Assembly (NCBI GenBank): GCA_964558295.1
Contig: CAZLDQ010000128.1
Span: 1-16,809 of the forward strand
Direction of reading: 5' to 3'
Source of the DNA: JBDKTH01 sp964558295
GTDB lineage: Bacteria; Planctomycetota; Planctomycetia; Pirellulales; Thermoguttaceae
Length of the DNA stretch: 16,809 nucleotides
In this document: piece after piece, positions 6,359 to 13,500 of the stretch
How positions within the stretch are numbered: the first letter of the stretch is position 1
Layout: each line of letters opens with the position of its first letter
Program-made: the position numbers and the translations under genes
The notes under the pieces: model-generated
Database searches by the model: none
Seen by the model: only the letters and a program-made list of their open reading frames with translations
What the model was told of the DNA's origin: nothing

Positions 6359-8395
6359 TCATCGCGGTAAATGCCAAATCAACAATCCTTGATATCCCGC
6401 AGGTACCAGCGGCGTGCCCTGATGGACAACCACGAGGCCCGGATGCTCGGGCACGTCAAGCTGCCCTAACAGACGCGGCTCTTCCGGCGTCGAAAGGTCT
6501 ACCGCGATCACCTTGCCATCATAGCGGTTCGACACATAGAGCGTTTTCCCATCGATTGTCGACTTCCCATACAGACGGCAGTCGGCAATGCCGTATTGGA
6601 CAAGCTCGTTGGGTGGGCGTTTCTCCTGGCGATCCAGAAGGAGGTATTTGCCCTGGTAGGGCATCAACGTCTTGTTGCCGAAAAAGGCCGGGCCGTCTTG
6701 CGAGCCGACCCGGTGATTGAAGTGGTCGCCCGAAAAGCAGGGACGTCCCGACAAGTCGTACCAGTAGAGGCCGGTCACATGCCATTGGCAGCAAGCGTAA
6801 CGGTTTTCCAGGAGCCCTTCGACGATCGGGTTCATGTAAAACAGGCCGAGCCGGGCATCCTCCAGCACGCACTTCGGCGTAGCCGGCTGGGAGACGTCGA
6901 CGATTTGCAGGCGGTTCGCTCCGACGTGCAGCAGGGCATATCGCCCCGGCTCCGGTACGACCACCTGCTTGATCGACTGTCCTGCGACCCGATAGCGACC
7001 GGCCGGCGCGAGCTTGCCCGAAGCGGCTCGCTTCCAGATCGACAGTCCGCCCATTCCTTCGGCCACATAGACCATGTCGCCGAAGATCTTGACGTTCATG
7101 GCAAAACCTTCGGTGGGATACTCGGCCAACTTGCGTGGTTCAGGCTCAAGGGCGACGACCTGCAACCCGGCCATCCCCGCGGCCACCAAAACGTTGTCGC
7201 CGGCCGAGGCCGCCCCATAGACTTGCCCACCGGCCTGGTAAAGCGTGTAACGAGGATCGGCCGCAGGAGCGGGGGGTGGCGGAAGGGCCAGCGCACGCTC
7301 GGGCTCGACCACCACCGGTTGCGCCAGACCGGTCGCCTGGATCACATGCAGGTCTGTCCAGGCCCCGGCCGCGTAGATCACCCCGTTGCCAATCGCCATG
7401 CCCGCGGCCGGGCTGGGATCGTTGTGCTTAGGAACAAACGGCAATTGGCAGTGGGCTACCCGACGTAATTGCGACGGATCCGAGATGTCGACCACGAAGA
7501 CCCCATTGTACGTGTCGGCCACAAAGGCGTAGTCGCCCGCGACGATCACGTCCCACATATCCATCCCCAGCCGATACAAGGAGGGCAGCTTGACCCGCGA
7601 GACGAACTGCGGCCGGGCCGGATCTGCCACGTCCAGCACTTCCAAGCCGTGCCCTTCGCCGAAGCCTGGGACACCCGGCCCAGGTTCGACCGACTTGCTC
7701 GACCGGAAAGCCCGGCTGTGATGGCCTGTGGCCGCAAAGCAGTATCGCCCACGCACGTCCACGCCGTCGCCATAGCCATCCAGCGGCTGACGACTGACGA
7801 TCTTGGGGTGCCATGGATCACGCACGTCGCAGATCACGACCTCGCGGGGCCCCCAGACTCCGACATAGAGAAACCCTTCGCGGGCCCTCACCGATTGGGC
7901 CTCGCCCGTGCGCACCGTGCTCAGGTGCCGCGGTTGACGCGGATTGCTGATGTCGATCAGTTCGACGCCACACTGCCGGCACGCCACGAAAGCCACAGGC
8001 CCCGACACGGCAATCCCCGTGGCCAGTTCGATCGTGTCGTAATGGCACAAGAGGATGGGCTGCTTCGGCTTACGAATGTCGACGAGGAACAGTCCGTCTT
8101 CCCGCGAGGTAATGTAGGCGATTCCCCCGCGCACGGTAATCTGCCGCGTGTTGCCCAAGCCGTCGAGCTTGCCCATGAGCTTCGGCGCGAGCGGATCGGT
8201 CGTGTCGGCCAGGTAGAGACTCCCTTGACCAATGGCACAAAGCAGCTCACCGTCCAGGGCGACGTCCATCACTGGCCCGCACCCCAGTTGCCCGACGATG
8301 GGAAGTTCTTTCCCATATTTTTCCGCCGGATGCCCAGCAAAGGCGGGGGCGATAAGAGACAACAACATGATGGACGCATAGATCTCCATCCGCAT
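6359..8395 (-). CDS. Secreted LVIVD-repeat beta-propeller protein
   Basis: The protein has 678 residues from the ATG at 8395, 6 nt after a GAGGG. A second ATG two codons in is possible. A signal peptide covers residues 1-20 (cleavage AFA/GHP). The rest is built of LVIVD-type blades with recurrent '(V/I)xDxxxPxxP' strands: LYLADTTDPLAP at 60, LFLVDIRKPKQP at 102, VELIDISNPRQP at 144, VVICDVRDPWHP at 186, LEVLDVADPARP at 251, VFVVDISDPSQL at 299, LQIVDVSQPATP at 496 and VIAVDLSTPEEP at 629. A proline-rich linker (LPPPPAPAADP, about 371-381) separates two halves, which suggests two propellers. Such proteins are cell-surface or periplasmic and probably bind ligands or partners; no catalytic site is evident. 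A cluster of cysteines and histidines in the C-terminal half (CCQWHV at 535-540) could bind metal, but this is speculative. Confidence 0.9.
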   Translation of the reverse strand: MRMEIYASIMLLSLIAPAFAGHPAEKYGKELPIVGQLGCGPVMDVALDGELLCAIGQGSLYLADTTDPLAPKLMGKLDGLGNTRQITVRGGIAYITSREDGLFLVDIRKPKQPILLCHYDTIELATGIAVSGPVAFVACRQCGVELIDISNPRQPRHLSTVRTGEAQSVRAREGFLYVGVWGPREVVICDVRDPWHPKIVSRQPLDGYGDGVDVRGRYCFAATGHHSRAFRSSKSVEPGPGVPGFGEGHGLEVLDVADPARPQFVSRVKLPSLYRLGMDMWDVIVAGDYAFVADTYNGVFVVDISDPSQLRRVAHCQLPFVPKHNDPSPAAGMAIGNGVIYAAGAWTDLHVIQATGLAQPVVVEPERALALPPPPAPAADPRYTLYQAGGQVYGAASAGDNVLVAAGMAGLQVVALEPEPRKLAEYPTEGFAMNVKIFGDMVYVAEGMGGLSIWKRAASGKLAPAGRYRVAGQSIKQVVVPEPGRYALLHVGANRLQIVDVSQPATPKCVLEDARLGLFYMNPIVEGLLENRYACCQWHVTGLYWYDLSGRPCFSGDHFNHRVGSQDGPAFFGNKTLMPYQGKYLLLDRQEKRPPNELVQYGIADCRLYGKSTIDGKTLYVSNRYDGKVIAVDLSTPEEPRLLGQLDVPEHPGLVVVHQGTPLVPAGYQGLLIWHLPR

Positions 8396-8568
8396 CGGTT
8401 TCCCTCACAACGGAGCGTTCAGCCCCGGCACTTGTCCCGGGCGCGGCAGCTCTCCGAACGTTTGGGGTAAAATCTCCCGAGAACGACAACGTCCGGTCGC
8501 ACCATCCAGATTACGCAAGGTCCCCTGTACTCGCAAGAAGGGAACAAGAATTCGATCTCGGTGAACCC

Positions 8569-9624
8569 CTATTGATGCGGCGTAATTTCGACCTGCCGGG
8601 CTCGACTACGACGCAATTGTCCACAGGCGGCGTCGATTCGCTCCCCCTTGCGATAGCGGATCTTTACGGTCAGCCCGCTTTGACGCAAGATTTCCACGAA
8701 ACGCGCCGTGGCCGTCGGTGTGGGAGTCTCGTAGGGCAGCCCGGCGACCGGGTTATAGGGGATCAGATTGATCAGGGCCGGCCGCCCCTTGAGAAGCCTT
8801 ACCAACCGCCGAGCGTGTTCCGGCTGATCGTTTACCCGGCCGAGCATGACGTACTCATACGTCACTCGGCGCCCGGTCTTTTCGAAATAGTAGTCGGCCT
8901 CTTCGAGGATCGCCGCAATCCCGATTTTCCGGTTGGTCGGCACCAGTTGGTTGCGCAGCTCATCGTCCGGCGCATGAAGCGATACGGCCAGATGGTACTG
9001 GATGTTCTCATCGGCCAATCGGCGAATCCCCTTGGGAATTCCCACGGTGGAGACCGTTACGTGACGCGAACTCATCCCCAATCCCTCGGGACTGGTGGCC
9101 AGGGCCAGCGCCGGCAACAACCGGTCGAGATTGGCCAACGGTTCGCCCATTCCCATCACCACGATGTGGCTGAGACGCTCGTCCGCCGGCAATAGGTGTT
9201 GAAGGTGGAGCATCTGTTCGATGATCTCACCAGTCGTCAGATTGCGCACGACGCCGTCCATTCCGCTGGCACAAAAGACACACCCCATGGCACAGCCGAC
9301 CTGAGTACTGATACAGATCGTCCGGCTTCCCTTATCGTCGCGCAACAGCACACACTCGATCCGATTGTCATCGGCCAGTTCGAGGAGCAGCTTTTCGGTC
9401 CCGTCCTCGGCCGTCTGATGGGCGACAATCCGCATGGTCCAGAGCTGAAATTCTTCGGCCAACTGCTGGCGCAGTGCCTTGGGCAGATTGGTCATCTGCT
9501 CAAACTGCGTTGCCCGTTTCTCAAGAACCCAGCTTCGCACCTGAGCCGCCCGATAGGCGGGTAGCCCATGCGTTTTGAACCAAGTCTGGAGTTGTTCGAT
9601 TGATTGATCGAGGAGATGAAGCAT
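8569..9624 (-). CDS. rlmN: 23S rRNA (adenine2503-C2)-methyltransferase, radical SAM enzyme
   Basis: The protein has 351 residues from the ATG at 9624. The frame is open 50 codons further, to an ATG at 9774, but that extension has no family similarity, and a TACAAT -10-like box (minus strand, 9769-9764) lies inside it. Radical SAM motif CAMGCVFC gives the cluster cysteines C111, C115 and C118. Other matches are GMGEPLANLD at 158-167, VTVSTVGIPKGI at 189-200, LAVSLHAPDDELR at 212-224 and the C-terminal DAACGQLR, whose C334 is the methyl-carrying cysteine. RlmN methylates C2 of A2503 in 23S rRNA (and A37 of some tRNAs) in the cytoplasm and affects decoding accuracy. Length and motifs are those of a complete enzyme. 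It is divergent from the membrane protein at 9890, and 173 bp separate it from the downstream LVIVD gene. Confidence 0.96.
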   Translation of the reverse strand: MLHLLDQSIEQLQTWFKTHGLPAYRAAQVRSWVLEKRATQFEQMTNLPKALRQQLAEEFQLWTMRIVAHQTAEDGTEKLLLELADDNRIECVLLRDDKGSRTICISTQVGCAMGCVFCASGMDGVVRNLTTGEIIEQMLHLQHLLPADERLSHIVVMGMGEPLANLDRLLPALALATSPEGLGMSSRHVTVSTVGIPKGIRRLADENIQYHLAVSLHAPDDELRNQLVPTNRKIGIAAILEEADYYFEKTGRRVTYEYVMLGRVNDQPEHARRLVRLLKGRPALINLIPYNPVAGLPYETPTPTATARFVEILRQSGLTVKIRYRKGERIDAACGQLRRSRARQVEITPHQ

Positions 9625-9816
9625 GTCTGGAGTGCGGAAGGAATGCCCCTTTGACGACGGGTTCAGATTGGCGAGACTCACAGCCGCTTGAGTCGGGCAG
9701 ACTCGGAAAACATGACCGCCGGCCACGGCTCTGGCAAGGAAAATGCACCAAGAACCAACAAATATTGTACCCATCAGGCCGAAAAAAGTCTTGGGGCTGC
9801 CTCGGACATGCGGTCA

Positions 9817-9844
9817 TTGACGGCCGCTGTCTGGGGGCTAACAT
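9817..9844 (+). promoter_or_regulatory. Probable sigma70-type promoter of the membrane protein/M20 peptidase pair
   Basis: TTGACG at 9817-9822 (five of six) and TAACAT at 9839-9844 (four of six) are separated by 16 bp. Transcription would start near 9851, about 40 nt before the ATG at 9890. Apart from the TACAAT box noted under rlmN, the rest of the divergent region is unremarkable. Confidence 0.45.
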
Positions 9845-9889
9845 GAAGATCAGTACGATTCAGGCAATTACCCAAGGGGGAGCCCCACC

Positions 9890-10570
9890 ATGTCGATGGA
9901 CCAGCCGCAACCGTATATGAGCCCAGAAGGAATGCAGGTTCCGCCACCCCGTCAGGGGATGAGCACGGGGGCCAAGGTGCTTTTGATCCTGGGAATTCTC
10001 TTCTTGCTGCTGATTGTGGTCTGTTGCGGCGGCTTGGTGGCCACGACGTTTTGGGCGCAACGGTACGCCAAGGAGTCGTTCAGCGAGGACCCACAGGTCG
10101 TGCGTCAGGTCACCGGCGAGATTGCCGAGGTCACTATTCCCGACGAGTTGCGGCCCATGACCTCCATGAACATGAAGGTCCCTTTCACGGGACAGCGCAT
10201 GATGACCATCGTGGTCTATGCCGACAGGGAATCCGGTAGTTCGTTGGCCATGGCCTCGTTCGGCGAAGCGATGGCAGGGCAGAACCGCGAGCAGTTCCAA
10301 TTGCAGCTTCGCCAGATGCTCGCCCAACAGGGCCTGGATCAGGAGGAGGCCAGCGGTCCGCGCGAAATTGAAGAAAAACAGATTACCGTGCGGGGCCAAG
10401 CGGAGAAATTCACCTTCATCACGAGTAAGGCCCCCAAGACGGGCAAGTCGCGACTCGAAGTCAGCGGCACTTTTTCCGGCAAGGAAGGGGTTGGCTTCTT
10501 CCAATTCTCCGGCGATGCCGAGAAGTTCGACCGGCAGAAGATCATTAGCATCATCGAGTCGATCCAATAA
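9890..10570 (+). CDS. Single-span membrane protein of unknown function
   Basis: The protein has 226 residues from the ATG at 9890, which has an AAGGGGG about 8 nt upstream. Residues 1-28 are a proline- and methionine-rich tail (QPQPYMSPEGMQVPPPRQG). Residues 29-53 form one hydrophobic segment (KVLLILGILFLLLIVVCCGG and onward), which acts as a signal anchor. Residues 54-226 form a soluble domain, probably outside the cytoplasm, with alternating strands (VTIPDELRPM, MMTIVVYADRE, KQITVRGQAEKFTFI, SRLEVSGTF) around a glutamine-rich helix (REQFQLQLRQMLAQQG). I recognise no catalytic motif. Similar 'short tail, helix, extracytoplasmic domain' proteins are common in planctomycetes. The M20 peptidase starts 18 bp downstream, so the pair is probably one operon. 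Confidence 0.85.
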   Translation: MSMDQPQPYMSPEGMQVPPPRQGMSTGAKVLLILGILFLLLIVVCCGGLVATTFWAQRYAKESFSEDPQVVRQVTGEIAEVTIPDELRPMTSMNMKVPFTGQRMMTIVVYADRESGSSLAMASFGEAMAGQNREQFQLQLRQMLAQQGLDQEEASGPREIEEKQITVRGQAEKFTFITSKAPKTGKSRLEVSGTFSGKEGVGFFQFSGDAEKFDRQKIISIIESIQ

Positions 10571-10588
10571 CGCATCCCATTTCTATCC

Positions 10589-11767
10589 ATGTCAAACGAT
10601 CGTCAGCAAGAGGCTGAGGCCCAACGCCTCGTCATCGAGATGATGGCCCTGCCGGGCCGCAGCGGTCAGGAAGGCCGACTGGTGGAGTTCGTTCTGGAGA
10701 AGCTTCGCCAGGCAGGGGTCCCGGAGACGGCGTTGCGAATCGACCAAGCCCACCGCCGTAGTCCGCTGGGTGGCGAGGTAGGCAACCTGATCTGCAAGTT
10801 GCCCGGCACGCTGCGTGGCCCACGGCGGCTATTGATGGCCCACCTCGACACAGTCCCCGTCTGCGTCGGGGCGGTGCCCGTCGTGCGCGGCAACTGGATT
10901 GTCCCGGCCGACAAGAACACCGCCCTCGGCGCCGATGACCGCGCAGGTGCGGCGGTCGTTCTGTTCACGGCCCTGGAAATCCTTCGCCGCAAGCTGCCCC
11001 ATCCGCCGCTGACGTTTCTCTGGACCGTCCAGGAGGAGGTCGGCCTCTATGGTGCCCGGTTCGGTCAACACGGCCTGCTCGGCAAACCGCGATTAGCGTT
11101 CAACTTCGACGGTGGGGCGGTAGAAAAAGTGACCATCGGGGCCACCGGCGGCTACCGGATGCAGATCCATGTCCATGGCATCCCAAGCCATGCCGGAGTC
11201 CATCCCGAGGACGGAGTCAGTGCGATTACGATTGCCTCCCTGGCTATCGCCCAACTACACCAGGACGGCTGGCACGGCAAGATCGTGAAGGGTAAACGGC
11301 AGGGAACGAGCAACATCGGGGTGATTCACGGCGGCGAGGCGACCAATGTCGTTACTCCCCAGGTCGAACTCCGTGCTGAGGCCCGCAGCCACGATCCGGC
11401 CTTCCGGCAAGAGATCGTCCGGGCGATCGAGCGGGCCTTCCAAAAAGCCGCCAAGTCGGTCCGCAACGTGGCCAAGGCTGGTGGAAGAGTCGACTTCGAC
11501 GGGGAGTTGCACTACGAGGCCTTCCAATTGGCCGACGAGGACCCGAGCATTCTGGCCGCAGAAGCTGCAATCCGCGCCGAAGGGGGGCAACCCTATCGCG
11601 CCGTGAGCAATGGCGGCCTGGACGCCAATTGGATGAGTGCTCGGGGCATCCCTACCGTCACCCTGGGCGTTGGGCAAGTCAACCCCCACACGACCGATGA
11701 ACGATTAGACCTTGCCCAGTTTCACAAGGGCTGGCGCGTAGCCCTGCGTTTGGCCACGAGTAGCTAA
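10589..11767 (+). CDS. M20-family (peptidase T-like) zinc metallopeptidase
   Basis: The protein has 392 residues from the ATG at 10589. The two-zinc M20 site appears complete: AHLDTVP (H85, with D87 as general-base partner), GADDRAG (bridging D116), QEEVGLYG (catalytic E149 and ligand E150), the FDGG segment (D174) and NPHTTDERL near the C-terminus (H367). The dimerisation (lid) domain lies at about 185-300, with GIPSHAGVHPEDG carrying H201. Order and spacing fit the peptidase T and PepT-like subgroup, which removes N-terminal residues from short peptides in the cytoplasm. Exact substrate (tripeptide versus other acyl-amino acid) cannot be read from sequence, so I give no gene symbol. There is no signal peptide. 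It probably shares a transcript with the membrane protein 18 bp upstream. Confidence 0.93.
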   Translation: MSNDRQQEAEAQRLVIEMMALPGRSGQEGRLVEFVLEKLRQAGVPETALRIDQAHRRSPLGGEVGNLICKLPGTLRGPRRLLMAHLDTVPVCVGAVPVVRGNWIVPADKNTALGADDRAGAAVVLFTALEILRRKLPHPPLTFLWTVQEEVGLYGARFGQHGLLGKPRLAFNFDGGAVEKVTIGATGGYRMQIHVHGIPSHAGVHPEDGVSAITIASLAIAQLHQDGWHGKIVKGKRQGTSNIGVIHGGEATNVVTPQVELRAEARSHDPAFRQEIVRAIERAFQKAAKSVRNVAKAGGRVDFDGELHYEAFQLADEDPSILAAEAAIRAEGGQPYRAVSNGGLDANWMSARGIPTVTLGVGQVNPHTTDERLDLAQFHKGWRVALRLATSS

Positions 11768-11955
11768 GGCTGCCGCAAACGTCCTCATTTGCTTGTGACT
11801 TCTTCTCCCCCCCGGAGGATTCAACTGGTGCGATGGCGTCAAATTGAGTATCATAATAGTTCCAGAGACGATCCCCCACCTTGAGGGTGCAGCTCCGTTC
11901 GATTCATCTGGCTAGCGATCATCTATCAACTCTTCTGAGGGACTAAGGAAAAACT

Positions 11956-12312
11956 ATGGCTCGCAGAATCTTGAATCGTCGCGAACTCCGCGAAGAAAGC
12001 GACGCGGCGGAACGTCTGGAAGAACACGACGAGCTGGACGAACTGGAAGACGAAGAAGTCGAGGAAGAAGAGGACGAAGAAGAGAAACCAGTTAAGGCGG
12101 CCAAGAAACCGGTCAAGCGCAAGAGCCGGGCGAAAGTCGCCAAGGAAGTCCGTCTCAAGGCCTTTTGGGGTGTGTTCAGCCAGTCAATGACCCAGGTGGC
12201 CACGTTTGAATATAGCCAGCGCAAGCAGGCGGAGGCCAAGGCCAGCGAGTTGACGGAGTCGAAGAAATCACCGCACTTCGTGCAATTGGTCAAGAAAGTC
12301 ATCGAGGAGTAG
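11956..12312 (+). CDS. Small highly charged conserved-type protein of unknown function
   Basis: The protein has 118 residues from the ATG at 11956, preceded by AAGGAAAAACT with a plausible ribosome site. It has three parts: a basic start (MARRILNRRELREE), an almost purely acidic run at residues 22-44 (with EEVEEEEDEEE at 33-43), and a lysine-rich stretch at 45-64 (KPVKAAKKPVKRKSRAKVAK). A more ordered C-terminal part follows, with VRLKAFWGVFSQSMTQVATF and ending in HFVQLVKKVIEE. I have the impression that this C-terminal block is conserved among planctomycetes, without any assigned role. The charge pattern suggests binding to nucleic acid, ribosomes or protein partners; this is inference. The 188 bp upstream contain a CATAAT at 11852-11857 but no matching -35 box. 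Confidence 0.85.
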   Translation: MARRILNRRELREESDAAERLEEHDELDELEDEEVEEEEDEEEKPVKAAKKPVKRKSRAKVAKEVRLKAFWGVFSQSMTQVATFEYSQRKQAEAKASELTESKKSPHFVQLVKKVIEE

Positions 12313-12397
12313 CCAAGCGACGTCGCCGCTCCCGCCTTCATGGGGGACTTGTCGCAATTCGTCTGCGGGCAATGCCCTTCCAATGCCGGGGGAATGC

Positions 12398-12427
12398 TTG
12401 ACGCGCGGTATTGCGTGGGATTAGCCT
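12398..12427 (+). promoter_or_regulatory. Possible sigma70-type promoter of the lipoprotein-Hsp70-J cluster
   Basis: TTGACG at 12398-12403 (five of six) is followed after 18 bp by TAGCCT at 12422-12427, which keeps T1, A2 and T6 of the -10 box. It lies 140 nt upstream of the lipoprotein ATG, so a long leader would result. The rest of 12313-12566 holds only a 10-bp palindrome (12317-12326). Confidence 0.3.
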
Positions 12428-12566
12428 ACACACATACGGAACTGTTTTCCCACCGGACCCGAGCCGTCGAGAGGTTTGGAGAATGCCGGAGAGGAAGTCC
12501 GTTTTCCGGCTATTGTCCACCAGTGCAACTCCAGTTCCAGCAATCCAGAATGGGGAGCGGTGCGCG

Positions 12567-13466
12567 ATGAAGTGCTTGTCTGTCGGTGTTCTTTGCCTGT
12601 CGGTTGCCTTGCCCCTCCTGATTGGTTGCAGCGGCGGATCCGCCAAGTCGGGTTCCCAAGGGACCATGATTACGGTTGACCGCAGCGATCTGCCGGGCGT
12701 TGGCGACTATCTGCCACCGATGGACGACGGTCGTGTCGAAATTGCGCCTCCCAAAGGCTGGACGCCCGCACCGCGGGGAAGCAAGTTCCTTGCCCGGTTC
12801 ATCCCTAACGCGGAGACCGATTATCCGACGATCATCGTCACCGTTGATAGCAGCGAAGGGATTGCCAACGCGAGCCCGGAAAACCTTAAGAAGCTGGCAG
12901 CCGAGGTCAAAGCAGCCGAGTCGGTCAAGCAGGCTAAGCCCATCACGATTGGCGACAAGTTCTACGGCGTGCTCTACCGGAAGGTTAACCGAGAGAAAGA
13001 CAGCATCAACAAGGTCATCGACCGGCTGATGATCGCGACGGTGGTGGACGGACGCCGTTACACCGTCGAACTTCGGGCGAGATCCGAATCCAGTCAACGC
13101 GACCACCAAAAACATCTTTATTCGGTAGCCTACGGGTTGCGGTTTGCCAAAGACGGGAGTCAGCCGGTGTCAGTTGCCGCCACCACGGCACCTGCGGAGG
13201 AACCGAAGGTCGAAGCAAAACCAACCGCTAAACCGGAAGCCAAACCGGAAGCCAAACCGGAAGCCAAACCGGAAGCCAACCCGGACGCCAACCCGGAAGC
13301 CAAACCGGCAGCCAAACCGGAAGCCAAACCCGACGTCAAGGAGGAACCCAAAGCGGCATCCAAGGAGGAGCCTAAGCCTGAGCCGAAAAAGGAACCGGAG
13401 AAGCCGAAGAAGAAGTCAACCAAGTCGGGGGACGACTTGGATGGCCTCGACGACCTGCTGAATTAA
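12567..13466 (+). CDS. Lipoprotein with a Lys-Pro-Glu-Ala repeat tail
   Basis: The protein has 299 residues from the ATG at 12567, 9 nt after GGGGAG. The frame is open upstream to 12411, but only this start puts a lipoprotein signal at the N-terminus: a hydrophobic core, then the lipobox LIGC with the lipidated C21. Residues about 45-195 are a globular domain (VEIAPPKGWTPAPRG, SKFLARFIP, YPTIIVTVDSSEG, YGVLYRKVNR, RYTVELRAR) without a motif I recognise. Residues about 218-257 are tetrapeptide repeats of the KPEA type. Then come a charged stretch rich in K, E and P and an acidic C-terminus (DDLDGLDDLLN). The repeat tail could span the periplasm or wall and present the acidic end. The Hsp70-like gene starts 34 bp downstream, so both are probably in one operon. 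Confidence 0.88.
   Translation: MKCLSVGVLCLSVALPLLIGCSGGSAKSGSQGTMITVDRSDLPGVGDYLPPMDDGRVEIAPPKGWTPAPRGSKFLARFIPNAETDYPTIIVTVDSSEGIANASPENLKKLAAEVKAAESVKQAKPITIGDKFYGVLYRKVNREKDSINKVIDRLMIATVVDGRRYTVELRARSESSQRDHQKHLYSVAYGLRFAKDGSQPVSVAATTAPAEEPKVEAKPTAKPEAKPEAKPEAKPEANPDANPEAKPAAKPEAKPDVKEEPKAASKEEPKPEPKKEPEKPKKKSTKSGDDLDGLDDLLN
13218..13337 (+). repeat. Ten tandem 12-bp units encoding KPEA-type tetrapeptides
   Basis: Ten in-frame 12-bp units run from 13218 to 13337. The consensus is AAACCGGAAGCC: units two to five (13230-13277) and nine (13314-13325) are exact, and the others differ by one to four bases (KPTA, NPDA, NPEA, KPAA, KPDV). Near identity of the central units indicates recent slippage or unequal exchange. 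Unit number probably varies between strains. Confidence 0.9.
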
Positions 13467-13500
13467 CCCGCCGAGGGGCAGTACCCAAACCGAGGCAATC

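Noticed and set aside
7469..8470. A 333-codon plus-strand frame opposite the LVIVD gene
   Set aside because: The minus strand has a signal peptide and eight family repeats here; the plus-strand product is arginine/histidine/proline-rich without any motif.
9625..9774. Longer rlmN start at 9774
   Set aside because: The 50 extra residues have no RlmN similarity, and a -10-like box lies inside them.
12317..12326. Palindrome GCGACGTCGC after the small charged protein gene
   Set aside because: It has no loop and no T-run, so it is not a terminator; a 10-bp palindrome at this GC content can occur by chance.
12411..12566. Upstream start of the lipoprotein gene at 12411
   Set aside because: It would bury the lipoprotein signal 52 residues inside the protein; the start at 12567 has a ribosome site and places the lipobox correctly.
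13218..13337. Tandem repeat as a possible CRISPR array
   Set aside because: The units are 12 bp, directly contiguous without spacers and in frame within a coding sequence.
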